Source: Vitellaria paradoxa (taxonomy: Eukaryota; Streptophyta; Magnoliopsida; Ericales; Sapotaceae). From it: a stretch of DNA of 64,000 bases. A program made the translations under genes and the position numbers. The DNA lies in assembly GCA_019916065.1 (NCBI GenBank), contig CM034233.1, positions 1,488,001 through 1,552,000 on the forward strand, given 5' to 3'. The notes below the pieces were generated by a model that was not told the DNA's origin, did not search any database, and worked only from the letters and a program-made list of their open reading frames with translations. Below are positions 24,921-38,600 of this stretch, piece after piece (position 1 is the first letter of the stretch; each line of letters starts with the position of its first letter).

Positions 24921-25388
24921 TACTTTACTGTTTTTTTTTTTTTTCTTTTTTTAAATACTTTTGTACATTAATTTTTTTGCGATGTAGTATAACTGTAATA
25001 AAAAATTAAATAAGTTTTTTTTTATCGTAAAATGATTTGCCCGCCAATTCATTATAATAATATATTTTGATTAAAAATTCTAGTTGTATAACATTATTTT
25101 ATATATATATGTAAATATATTACTTTTAAAAAGTTTATATTTCCTTTTTTTTGTGATTAGGAAAGTTTATTATGTGAATGTAGTACCAATTTTTATTTAT
25201 TTATTTATTTATTTGGTAAGCAGAATAATTTGGACTAATATTACAAGATAAGCCCCAGTTGGAACAAATTATCCAATGGCTCATATATTTTTTGGTAGGC
25301 AAAGTTCTTTTTACTGAATCCTAATGTTATCTAATCATCATCACCCCCACTTCTGCTTAGATTTAGAAACAATTAATGTATATATATA

Positions 25389-25955
25389 TGTTGCAAATGG
25401 CTGACCAGAGTTGTAGGAAAAGTAGGAACATCAGAAGAAGAAGCTAGAGATCATGATCCAAAGATCTGGCTTTGATTCTACATAAGCTAGTTGTGAGGCA
25501 TAAAATTAGCTTGGCCGACCACAAGAGTGGTCTGTCGACCACAAATTGCATCCCCCGAACAATAGTTATATTCTAGTTAAATTGGGACTAAATAGTTTGC
25601 TAGTTACGTTGTATAATTACTTTATGTAATACACTACCACACGGCTCCCGAATCTTACATTATCTGGCATTTTATGTTAGTCACCTACTCTCACTTTAAG
25701 TCCTATCAAGATAAAGTAGCTATCAAATCAACAGAAAGTAAGACAGACACCCCATCTATAAATACCAAAAACCAAGACAGCGTAGGGACTTCTTCTTTCG
25801 ACTCCTTTTTCTCTGATCTCCTTCTCTCTCTCTTTATTTACATGTGCTTATATCTATACAAGAAACTGACTTAAGTATCAGAGTGTCTTTGGTCGGAGAC
25901 CAATTTCGACCGTTTTATTTCACTATTTTCTGGCTTGCAGGCAATCTCCATAGAC
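25389..25955 (+). mobile_element. Probable solo LTR or LTR fragment
   Basis: Starts TGTTGCAAATGG. It contains a TATA box (TATAAATA, 25,757-25,764) and a CT-rich transcribed stretch, then ACTTAAGTATCAGAGTGTCT at about 25,870, a motif form common at the end of plant LTR U5 regions. It ends near a GCAGGCAATC stretch. No second LTR, primer site or pol gene adjoins. The borders and target duplication are uncertain. Confidence 0.4.
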
Positions 25956-26056
25956 AAGAGAGAGAAGAGGTCTACGGAGAGAGGGTAAAAATTATTGCCG
26001 AACACTAGTCATGTTATAAATTAATGATTTTCCATCCGTTCCCAAGACCAAGGAAG

Positions 26057-26239
26057 ATGGCCAGCCCAACTCCCATTTGCTTTGCCTTATTATTATTATA
26101 TAGCTCATGCACTTGCATGCCTGCCTCTGATTTAAAATTGGATTGGAATTCATGGGGTCCAGTTCATGTATGCGCAGTGGCGGGCGGAAATCTACCCCTT
26201 CCCTTCCCTTCCCTCAAATATTTTGAATTTAATTTTTAA
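26057..26239 (+). CDS. Short open frame with signal-peptide-like start, doubtful
   Basis: From the ATG at 26,057 a frame of about 60 codons begins MASPTPICFALLLLYSSCTC, which looks like a secretory signal (short polar start, leucine-rich core, small residues). It then loses any recognisable order and ends in AT-rich sequence. No splice donor with a matching downstream exon was found. It may be the first-exon relic of a secreted-protein gene, or chance. Confidence 0.2.
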   Translation: MASPTPICFALLLLYSSCTCMPASDLKLDWNSWGPVHVCAVAGGNLPLPFPSLKYFEFNF

Positions 26240-28246
26240 TATATATGATGATAATATAAATTATTGTTTCATGCAACTGGCTGGGTTCAAATTGTTATAA
26301 ATCATCACTCTTTTTATTTTTATTTTTATTGTTTTAAACGTAAGTATGTCATCATCGTCTTTTGCTTCAAATTCTGCCAAAATTAAGTTATAATTTAATA
26401 CAATTTAGATGTTTTTAATGCACATAAACCAGGGCATAATTACTTTAAGTATAGATTATTAAGTTGTTGATTAATCTTTTTAAAATTTAAATATCTTTTT
26501 CATAGTTGTTTATACATATTAAATTTGACAATCTAACTAATTTTTATTTATACGTAATTCAGTTCATCATTAAATGTTAATATCTCAAAAAATTAAAAAG
26601 CAAAAAAATAAAATAGGCTAAACCTTAAATGGCCTAAGATTTAGGCATATAATAATATTCTTAATAATTTTAAAATAAGAAAAAAAATAAAAAATAAAAA
26701 CACAAGTTTAGTAGCCTCACGAATGTGATAAAAAAAATGTCAAAAAAAAATGTCGGTATGGCGCAATCACTTACAAAATTTCTCATTGGTGTGCTGAAAA
26801 TGGAAGTCTGCCCCTCGTAAGAGCAGTCAAGGTTGGAGTGTGGGAGATTGCGTTTGCGGCCACCCCAAATTGATTATTTGACTTGGTAAGTGACTCAAAA
26901 GGATTTCACATATATCCAACACGTGACATCTGCGCAGTTAACATCTTTTAACTTATTTGTCAGGATATTGACGTGACACAGCCCCCATCTTCCGGGTTTA
27001 CATCAAATTTGATAATTCTTATCTTCCGCGTTTGCATCAACTTTAATAATTCAATAGCAAGGACCGACCTCCTTAGCCGGAGTTATTGATTGTGAGTCCG
27101 AATTCTATCATTGCATAGTTTTATAATTTATTGTTACACGTATCGAGGAATCAATGCGTATAATATAAATTAAGAGAAATTCACTCGTTAAGTGTTTAAT
27201 TTTCATCATCAAATTCTTACTTTTTCAATCTTTATATTTTTATCTAAAATTTAAAACATATTTATATATTTTTTAAATTAATAATTTATAAATATATTTC
27301 CAAAACTAAATTTTAACCCAACAATTCAAATTGAATTACCATGGATTTGATATTAAATTTGCCTTTCCAATTTTTTCAGTGCATGCCCTTACCACTTTGG
27401 AGGAGGAAAATTTTCTTATGCTCGAGCTTTATGGGAATTATTGCAGTAAGTTGTATTAAAGTATGTTTAGTTATTAAAAAGTTAATTTAGTGCCCTTAGA
27501 AGGTGTGTGTTTGGTCATTTTAAGTTCACGTCTAGTAAATTTTAATGTTTTTGGTTTCTTAAGATCGCATCCCGTCAACATAATTGTATCAAGTGCTTGG
27601 TAAAAAATGTCTGTAGGGCACCACGCTAGCACACCAATAGCATTGCTTACCGAATAATTGCACCCGCTAGCTCATACCTAACTCGTTGATGCTGACCTCC
27701 CAAGTTGCATACCGGCAACACACTCCCCATGTTTCTGATTTACTTTTGCTTTTCGGTTTGATTTGTCTAATTATTTTGAGAATATGCCAAAAACAATAAT
27801 CATTCCAATTTTGAAAAGCTGAAGCAGAGTATATTTTGACAATCAGAAAGGAGAGGGCAGGGATAGCTCTGACAAGAAGAAACGGACCCATAACCTATCA
27901 ATTATTGGGAAAAGATTGCAAAGAGCATTCTGTACACGCAAGAAACAAAAATGAAAAACAACAACTTTTGACAACCATTCAATCTCGCTGACAGTCAAAA
28001 TCCCACCCCAGACAATGCATTTCATCTCCATTGATCATTTTTTTTTGGTAAATTCACACGCAAAACACAATCTCACTTGTATGTATGACTTACCATCCAC
28101 TTTATCACACTTGGCATCTCCCTTGCAATGGAATCGAAGAGCCATATGAGAAAGAACTGCTGCAGCGAATCAGACAGTCACCCAAAATGCTTTTTTTTTT
28201 TTTTTTTCTTTTTTCGCCTCCTGTGCATCCCCACACCATCACCTTG
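26240..28246. other. Intergenic stretch between the sucrose transporters and PSI1
   Basis: Mostly AT-rich with no supported gene. A two-copy repeat of about 35 bp (ATCTTCCGGGTTTACATCAA-like) lies at about 26,987-27,055. The last few hundred bases, with a 22-base T run at 28,190-28,212, are probably the 3' untranslated region of the minus-strand PSI1 gene. Confidence 0.45.
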
Positions 28247-30705
28247 TCATAAACTTCGTATTGTGTCCACTCGATCAATCACATCCAAAGCTTTGATGCG
28301 GTCAATATCAAAGTTGATGACGGGAACCGACGATGGCCTCCTGATGGGGAAGGGATCCTTCTTAGTTTCACTGGTTGGGGAGTGGCTGCTGCTCTTACTC
28401 AACCTGTGGTGCTTGCTTAGCCTGGTTTTTGCAGTGTCGAACTCTTGACTCTTACTTATTCCGGGTGTTAGTTTCCTCTTACTCACATCCCGAAGCATCT
28501 CTTGATCTTCAACCGTCAGTGAGGGTGGAGAGCTGGATTTGTGCGTGGATAACTGGATCGTCTTCTGACTGGGGGAACGAATTGGGGATTTCACAGGGGA
28601 CCGGAATCCACCATTGGTGCCACCCCTTGATTGGCTAATAAGATGATGAAGCCACACCACCAATTCAAGAATACAAGTTTCGGTTTTCTCCTTGTCCGCA
28701 TGATGTAGTGTTTCAATTCGGATCGAGTCAGTCTGGCCAGCAGGCTTCTTGTTCACGTCAGACCTGAGGATGTTTTAACTAGCCGTTGTCAAAGGAGGAC
28801 AGAAGATCAAAATTAAGAGGTGAACATTGAGCAAATCATACTCACCCAGTATTTGCCCATTCTCCAACCCAACCAAAGCCATGATGTGCTCTGGTTTTTG
28901 AACAATTTTTGGCAAAAAAACACATGGATTAGTGATGCATCATTTATCAGATGCAGAGAAGAGAAAAAAAATGCAGCAGTTTGTCAAGATTAGTCGTTTT
29001 ACTTGGTTGTGTTTGCGGCAATGGGAACGAGCCAGTGCAATGTTTTCTCCATTTCAGCTTTGATTTGTTGAACCGTAAGCTGCAATAAAACGATTCTGGA
29101 GACTAGTTACGAATGAGAATATAGCTGCATAAAATATCCAACGTCTATTGAAGCAAAAGGACGAGCTGAGAAGGGATAGAAAAAGGAAAATGTCAAGACA
29201 AAAGAGAGGAAAAACAGAAATTTCATTTCTTAGCCTCAGGTAACAAGTTGGACCAGTAAAAGAATTAGTACCTCCTCCCCAAGCTGAAATGACTGCAACT
29301 TGGAACGCAGGGCTGACTTTATCCTAGGAGGCAGTCCTTGATACAAAGCATCCCTAGTATTTGGAGGCACAGAACTTGACCGCGTTACCTGAGAACATCA
29401 AAATACTGAATCAGGGAAAATTCATAACAGAATTCATTACATTTTTCCCCCTTACTCCACAGAGAAAGCATTGGGAGTTCGCTTCCTTGCTCAACAGAAA
29501 AGGTTGACAGAAGTGAAGTCATACTCTTACATGTCATTTAATATTAACTTTGCAGAAAATTATTCTAAATATTAAGCTATACCCTCTTCAAGCTGACAAA
29601 TTTTTTTCCATTCAAAACCTCTACGTTTAGTACCCTGCTTATCTCTTCTCATACTTCTATATGCCCCCACAACTTTTTCTGAAAATATTCCCATCTGATC
29701 GGAGTTCAAAAGGCAAAATAGGCACCCAATAGCTAACATAAGGCTACTTATAAAGAATCTGAAATGAACAATACACATAATCAGAGTTCATTAACATGGT
29801 TTAGCAGAGCAGGGCAACCAAAACTTATAATTTTCTCTGATAGTTCCAATCATCACAAAGAAGAGAGAGTGGAATTCAGGTGTCTACAGAGAATTAACGA
29901 AGATTTTTTTTTTTAATAAGTAATCAGAATTTTATAATTAAAAACATCAAGAAGATGCAAAAAGGACCAACATCAAGAAGACGCAAAAAGGACCAAAGCT
30001 CATGTTACAATTTTAGTGAAGAAGGATTTTGGGACTGAAATATGGGTCATCAAGTGGCTACGAACAGTTATACAAGATCAATTATTTTGCTAGTATTTGC
30101 AATAGATAAAGAGAACCCATAGGAGTAAGGAGTGAAAGAAGAAAAAGAAGAAGACCAGAGTGCTTCAACATAACAAGGACTAGGAAAATTCACAAAAATA
30201 TTTCTCAAATTATATACCATATCTTCATTGAATAGATAATCGCATGAAATGGATGGGGATTTCAAGAAAATTAATCTCCATGGAAGCCAAAAAAAAAGAA
30301 AAGAAGAAAGAAAGAAAAAGATAAAATTTTATGTTTTGCTTTTTGAAAGTGATTTCAATGGTGGCATCCATTTTCAAAGGCTGCTAACTCTACAAAATCT
30401 AATATAAACTCAACTCAATGAAGCCTTAATCCCAAACTAGTTAATGAGGCTACCTAAATCATATTACTCCATTCCTTTTATCAATGGTTACTTTTTATGT
30501 GAAATTATTTGAAAATAAGTCTCTCTTCACAATTCCAATATATGTAATCTTAGATGCAATATAAACATGACTAAAAGTAGTAACCTATGAAATTTTGACT
30601 AGCTAGAAATAGATTATGCTTGGCACAATAAAATAATTAAAAGAAAATTCTAAAAACATGATCAATTATTCAACCAATGGACCTTTATTACCCCCATACC
30701 CAATT

Positions 30706-30736
<31 letters not shown>

Positions 30737-32555
30737 CACTACCCGCCACCACCGATGTCTTGGCATATTGGGCCTCAATCTTTGGGGTTGCACTAACTCC
30801 ACTTGCTTAGCAGGGTAAAGGGGGACTTAGCCCCTAGGTTGGCCCTTAGGAGTAATAGCACCCAATTGGGCATATCAGCAATCTGGGTCTAGGCTGGACC
30901 TGATTTCTACAGATCCAATCCGAACCTGAAACTAAATTAACCCGGTCCTTATGTTCTTATGTTCAAGACCCGATCCATGACAAATAGTTATCAGGCCCGT
31001 GTACCAGACCCCACATTCCCCCCCCCCCTTTTTTTTTTAATTTCATGCACTGACCAAGCTAATCTCAGTAAAAATGTTTAACAGATCTATGGATCAAAAG
31101 GTTAAAAGAGGGTTCATTCAAAGACTTGTATGAGCAAACCTCATTTCATTGGAGATGAAGGAAGAGAACAAAACCCCAGACCACACAACTTCTACTCAAA
31201 CCTAGATCTATGTGCTCTTTTTAATATTTTGAAATGAAGGATAATTGGTATTTTTGATAAGGCATTGCAGATGGGTTTGGATCCTTATTCTTACCTTGTT
31301 CTTTTGATTTGGTTGAGGTTGGGATGGTGGTTTAAGCTTCTACGGGTAATTAATTGTCACAAAAAGCATAAGAAAAAGAATAGGATAGAGCAATCCTTGT
31401 TGACAGCAGATCTTCGTTGATATTTCACCAGCAAAGTGAGCTGCCGAGGAAAAGAAGCCCCCAGTAAAACAAACAAAGTGGTCGTCGACGTGGAGGATTT
31501 GAAGGGAGAGTTGGGCATAAATTTTGTGTGCGTGCACACGCGCAAAGAGAGAGAAAGTCGTGTTGCATAAATCTAGAGGCAATAAATAAAAATAATAAAG
31601 TCCTCGCTGGATTGAGTCAGATCTTATTCTGATTCTGCGGGTCGATCCAAACCTGACCCAGTAATAATCGGATCTGATGGATCCCAGTCTAACAAATTAT
31701 TGGATTGGGTCCAATCCAAACTTGGACTTTGATGGGCTCATGCCCGATGGGATTGAACTTGAGACCTCATGCCCCTAGGGTTCTTGATACTGAAGATTAA
31801 TAAAACACACCCATATGTGTCCGGCAGCAACTTATTCAATCAAACTAAATATAATTAAAGATAATATTAATCTGAAACTTCATTCCAAGATTCCTAACCA
31901 CTCCCTGTGAAATATAAGATTTTCCCCAGCTGTTCTAGGCTTCCCATGCATTACCATCTCAACCGCCTCCCCCCCCCCCCAAAAAAAAAAAGGAAAGATA
32001 ACTCCCTAAAAATAGATCATCAAGTGGCTGTGTTCGCTCCACGCAAGCTGTCACTTCCTTTAAATCCCAAAATAACTGAACCATGACATAATAATTCACT
32101 TAGCACCGGGAACTGGTGGCTGTTAATTAATGTTTTCATAACTTATATATTGAGAACATCATTTACATGCTTATAATGTTACAATAAAAATGGCAAGTAG
32201 TGGCATATTCTTTCCTTGTTCTTCATGGTTAATATGTTACGCTGATAATAGGAAGATCAGTGCCCAGTCAACTCCACAAACATTTATGAAGCAACGTGGG
32301 GTGTTATTTCCCATTTAATAGTGTTTCCAACTTGTTGGTGCAATGCCCTTGATAACCTCGCGTTCAAGGTAAACTTATGAAAATATAAGAAAAGGAATCT
32401 TATTGGTTAGAGATGGGCAAAGAAACAATTACTTGTTTCAAAAGAAGCTCAACAAATACCACTAGGTCCACTAGTAAACTCAAGCTGACAAAACAAATAA
32501 ACCTGTAGGCTCTCCTCTCTCAATGCTTGCAATTACCCTACAAAGTAAAGGCAAG

Positions 32556-32615
<60 letters not shown>

Positions 32616-35600
32616 CTGAAAAAATTACAAGAAATGGTTTAAAAACAGAATTTGAGACTGGAGTGGAAATATATAATTACTGAAAAGGTCAATAGAATAG
32701 CTTAAGCCATAATGCAATTTTACACACTCATAAAAGTGTGAAGAAAATAATAATATTAGTAATGTGAAAGGTATGGTAAAGAAGGACTCGATGGAATGAT
32801 AAACTCACGAGTGTATCGATTTGGGTAATAATATTTGCATAATGCAATGCCAGACCAGCAGATCCCAATTTATGGTTATTGTTTTTCACCGGTCTATCTC
32901 CATCTGCAGTTTTAACCAAAAAGAATAAAACAAAAAATAAGATGCATAGAATGAATTAACTCAAATAATCGCTCCCACAAACATTTACCATCACATACAC
33001 ACAGCATAGGGCACAATAACGACAAAATACAGAATACCAAAATATTCACAAAAATTTGAAGCGAATGTCAGTCAACATGTTTTTCGCATTTTCACCCTTT
33101 AGAAAAGAGCATTTTCTCGTGAGACAGGAGCAGTTTCCAAGGTCATTGAAGTATTAGCTCCATAAGGCTTGCAATTGATCTCATCAAGCAACTGTTGGCC
33201 AGTACTGGAGAAAAATAACTTTCTTTTATTTAATCATGCACAGTTTATTATCCCTTTTGTTTTTCTTTTGTAAGGAAACTTCTTCCCAGAAAATAGAAAC
33301 AAGGAAAAAAGATACTGCTCACAGTTTGTAAAGAACAAGCTTGGTTAAAGCATGTGAAATTTTAAATAAGCTTTCAACTGACCTTTTAGCTTTAGCAAAT
33401 ATTCTAAACAATTCATTTGCTTTTCCCATCAACAAAATAATTACACTCTCTGAATTACCAAACACCATGGACTCAAATCTTCAGTTCTTTTATTCAAGTT
33501 CCAACTAGACGAGTTACAAGTCGTAAATTCATTTTGATAATGTCTTGGTGAAACAAGATAAACCGGGATCCTCTTTTTTACCACCACATGTCACAGCATC
33601 AAGCACAAGGATGGAGTAAAACACACTGTAGATATGCATGAAGGATCAATCAAAGCTTTGAGTTCATACCAGCAGTACCAAACGCATAATGGATCTCCAA
33701 ATGTAAGAAATGGACTAGGTCTACAAGCTTCTCCATTACCTATACATTGATAAATACCAAAAATAAAATAATTATCTATGTCTTCTCAAACATAACTCAG
33801 AAATTACTCAGATTGAGAATCATCCAGATCTTTTAATGAAGGTCTCCATTAGCAAAATTCAATAAACATAGCCCAGATCATATTTAGTAAACGGCTGAAT
33901 ATGCCAAACAATAATATTCAGTAAACGGACTATTAACAAGATCGGCTTAGTATCCGGAGACTGCCAAAGATATAGTACATTATCTACCCTACCAACCGGG
34001 AAGGAGATACCTCTTCCAAAATTTTTGACCAGAGTGATTTCTTTTTTTAAACTTTTCACATGCTTCCTTTGACTCTTTAACTCTGCTCTTAAGATTGCAA
34101 GGCTATCTCCTACACATTATAAAGACAAAAACAATTAAACGAGGTTAAAAACATAGGTCAATAGCAGAAACATAACATAGGCATATCCATTGAAACGCAG
34201 CATGGGACCCAACCCAATGCTAGGGGTGAGCAAAAACCGAAAAAACAGAACAAACCAACCCAACCATCTTCGGTTAAAATGGTTCGGGTTTTTATGGTTA
34301 AAATGGTTGGTTCGGTTTATAATTCTAGGAAAACTCAGCTTGGTTTGTTCAGTCAGTTAAGAATTAGGTTTAGCCAAACTGACCAAAAAACCAAACTTAC
34401 AAAAAAAATTAAGGCTATATATATATACATATTTATAGCATATATAAATAATTAATAACTTGTTGACGATGTTCATGTTCAATTACCCAAAGCCCATTGC
34501 CCAAGTCAGCCAGTCTCCTACTTTGAAGCCTAAAACTTCTTATTCTAGAACAATTCACAAGGCAAATAATTTCTTGTTAGTTGCTTCCAGCCTTCCACAG
34601 TTCCAAACTTGCCGTCAATCCTTCGTCCTAGACTTGTGGTGACGGTGAGTTCTTATTCAAGTTTTTGCTTCTTATTTCTATTTTGAATCTGATTTTTGCA
34701 TCTTATTTCTATTTTGAATTTGAGGAAATTTCAATCATTTTTGTCCCCTCTTTTTTTTTTTTTTTTTTTTTTGAGAGAGAGAGATAGACAATCTTTTTTT
34801 TCCTTTTTTTTGGGGGGGGGGGGGGGTTATGGTCCCGATTTTAGGTTATTAGAGTTTCTAAACTTCTATATTTCTAATTATGCTCTTTAATCGGTCTTGC
34901 CTTTGGTTTGGGTCAACCAAATCTTATTATAACTTAAAACTTTGATTTGGTTTGGAACTATCAAGATGGCAGTGGCAGCACTGGGGGGCAAAGTTGGATT
35001 TTCATTTTGACACTTTTTGAAGGATATAAACTAGATTGATCAAAAGAAAGTGCCACGTTTAATTACAGGCGGAGTACCTCTTTGAGCAGCACTTGAGTTA
35101 TCCTCTTCCTGAAGCTTACGCCGATAGTCTTGCTCAAATCTGTCCAAGGCATGCAACTCATGATACAGTTCCTGCAACCCAAATAAGAACGAAATCATAT
35201 CACTTGAGTAGGAGAAATAAAAGTTATACAACTTAACGCAGTAAAAATCAAGGAATATTCTTTTCAAAATAATTATGAATATTAGGACAAGGTATGTAAT
35301 GTCCAAGACAAAAATAACAGTTCCATTTTTGGTATTTTTGTCCCAATATCACGTTGAGAAAGTCAGCATGTTCCTTACACCAAGGACTAGACAATGGTCC
35401 AGTGGTGCCTCGCTCACCACCCCCCCCTTTCTTCTAATAAGTAACTTCTAAATTTTATTGATCAGGCATTAAGAAAATGCGTGCGCGCGTGAGAGAGAGA
35501 GAGAGAGAGAGAGAGATGAGAGAGACTATCCATCCCTACACAGTCATACCCTCCACCAAAATAAAAATAAAAAATTAACATCTGGCTCCAAACCACCCTT

Positions 35601-38600
35601 TAACCAACTTTATAGTGTTAACAACAAAGAACTCTTCAATATTTGTAGTGCCATATTCAATGTCTTGAAAATATTCCTCTATACGCTCCCTCTATATTAA
35701 CCAAATAACAAAAGAGGGCCAATCGCCAAGCCACTTTTTCTTCACAACTCGAGCCTCTTACCCCACCAACCAACTAAAAAATTCTTCACATCCTTCGGGT
35801 TCACCCACTGCACTCCAAAACTTGCTAGCAATAAGTCCCATAATTCTTTTGTCCACCAGCAATGTATAAATATAAGATAAATGGATTCCCCATTTGCACA
35901 AACAGCACCCTTGATAGTGTATGCTCTTTCAACTGAAGATTTTCAGTAGTTTGGATTTTTTCTCCTCCCGCACCCCATGAAAAGAATGCCACTTTTGAGG
36001 GAAATCCTGCTTCCAAATCCTTCCCCACAGAAAATCCACCTTTTACTCCGTCCAAGATTTGTACATAAATTTCACCTCAAACACCCCCCAACTTAGCAAG
36101 TGTCCACCTTACCTTGTCGCTTCCATTCCCAACCTTCACTTGTTGCACTAGATTAAGGAGTGAAAACATACCTCTCTATCTCCCAAATTCCCAATCATTT
36201 AAACTCCTCCTATGATTGACACACCAAACTTTTTTCTCTCCAAATACTTCTAGACAGCTACTGACACCTCCTCATCAACTGCTTGATCAAATAAATACCA
36301 ATAAATCTCTCTCAGCATACCATCTTTCAGCATACCAATTGAAGTTCTAGTCAATGAAACATTTATGTGGTGTGGTCTAAAACAGAATTTGATTCATTCA
36401 TTTTTCAATCCAATTTGTTGTTATTCTTCTTGCGGTTGGTTAGCGTAGGTTCTTCTTTCTAGCTTGCAACATAGCATACTTTAAATTGGGAAATACTCTC
36501 TCGTTCTTGGTTCTCAAGGATATCGCTTTCTGCTTCCTATCTATAAACTAATCCTGATTCTTATAAGGAGATGACAAAGAAAAAACATAAGGAAATGACA
36601 GAATCTACAATTTAAAGGAGTTGCTCTCTGATTACAATAATGAGGCAAAACTCACAGCCGTATACTGAACCAAGATCATCAATTGCTGCATCACAGTTTC
36701 AGCTTCATCTTTCAATTGATTTTGTGGTGTTAGCTCTGATTCCAACCTAAAGCTCACAAAAGAAAGCACCAGAGAGTCAGAGACTGTGTGATAACTCTTT
36801 GAGATGTAGCACAGAACAAATAGAGCCACAAACCAGATTAGGTGGCACTAGAAATACTTATCAAAATAACGATCCAAGTTGTGCCACTGAGGATCTTTAC
36901 AACTATTCCAAAACGGCACCACTTCTCCGGAGAAAACTTTCATTCATCCCTGTTACAATAATAAACCAATTATTCTTTCCATCTGAGTAAATAGGAAAAG
37001 CTTATGCATTTATAACTATATATTTGTTACTAAAAGTATTCACTGGCTCCTGCAGTAGTCCAACCTCTTGTCAGCGGCAGCAATTCTTAGGAGTTCATCC
37101 ATATCTTTTGATATTAAACGTTGCACGCCTTCTGAAGGAAGCATCCACCTCTTTCAAATGTTTAACATTTTCCTTTTGAAAGGGCTTGCATAAGATTCGC
37201 ACCCTTAACTATTGTGTTTGCAACTTCAAATGCCAAAAATTGAAATTTTATTTCCCCTTTGTTGTCACTCCCGAACCAAAACCACTGCCTAAGGTTCACA
37301 TTTTGCATGCTACTGCCAAGTGTATCCAAAACTTCTACTGCTTCCCAAGCCCAGCTGTACCTGCTCTGCCCAGAATTGAACTTACTTCTGAAACCTGTGA
37401 TAATGATTAAAAAAAAAAATCAAAAATCAAAAATTTTAAAGCTAGTGAAGCTATTTAGCAATTTCATACTGACAAAGATAAAACAGCTATTAGGGTTCAA
37501 ATATTAAAAGCTGTGAACCTTTTTCTACGTGTTTTCTTATTCTTCTCCACTTCACTTCTTTTATCAAATTTTATTATTTCAACATTAGTGGCTCTTAATT
37601 CCATTACTTTCCTCAAACCCTAAAGCCTAGCCTTGCTCTAACATTTTATTTATACAGCAAAACCCATATTTGAGGTAATCCTGAATTTCAACACAACCAA
37701 TCACTTCAAAAACCAAGACAATCCCAAACCCTTCACACGTACAGGCCCGTACTCTAAGAAAAACATATATGGATACACAACAGGACAAGAATACACCCTG
37801 ATAGCAATTTTGAAAAATATTAGGATGTGATATTGCAGGGACATATTAATGAATAAATATATTTATATCTATTTATACATGAAAATTAACTATTATTATA
37901 ATACATTTATTATATATTTTTTGTGAGTACTATAAATATAATTATCATATATTTGCATCTACTTAAAAAAATTCATAAATAAATTAGAATTTTTGGGTTT
38001 TATATTTCTAGAAAGATTTATAGATACAAATTCAAGTTGTTACTATCTTGTTAATGTTTTCAAAGTTAAAATGTTTCACCATTCATGTGCATCTAAGTAA
38101 TGAACATGTGTGCTCCATGTGTCTGAACTTTGAAAAAAGGCTTTGCTATGCCGAGTTGATATACTGTATAATATACTAATGTAAAATATATTTTTAGGAA
38201 CATACTTAAAATTAAATGAAATTTGGAGGGGGATTATTGTCCATCCATTTGAAAGATTATAAACTTTTCTTTGCCATCAAATATGAACTGTTGTGTCCAT
38301 AAACATCGAATAAACGATTCCAAGTGTCTAATTTGGGTACAAAATTCAGATACATAGCCTCATAACCTTGCCATATCCAGCGGACATGAATAAACTGGAG
38401 TAAATAGAAAGCCCATGCAACATTGGCCACAAGCTTTACATAACCTATTCCCACCATAAACCTAATCATGAGAAGAATAATCTAAGTTTTCAAGTGCCGT
38501 CCAACATCACATTCTCATATGTACATATCCCACATGACACAACTCATAGATAGTGGTAAAAAGGCGAAACAACACTTTTACCTGAACAAATTTACATTTG

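Larger units (their letters stand above)
19933..25129. repeat. Right unit of the tandem segmental duplication (sucrose transporter copy B)
   Basis: Aligns with 13,504-19,938 over its whole length at high similarity, with the left-unit insertions missing. It ends at 25,129 in the same ATATTACTTTTAA stretch that precedes the inner junction. Confidence 0.88.
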
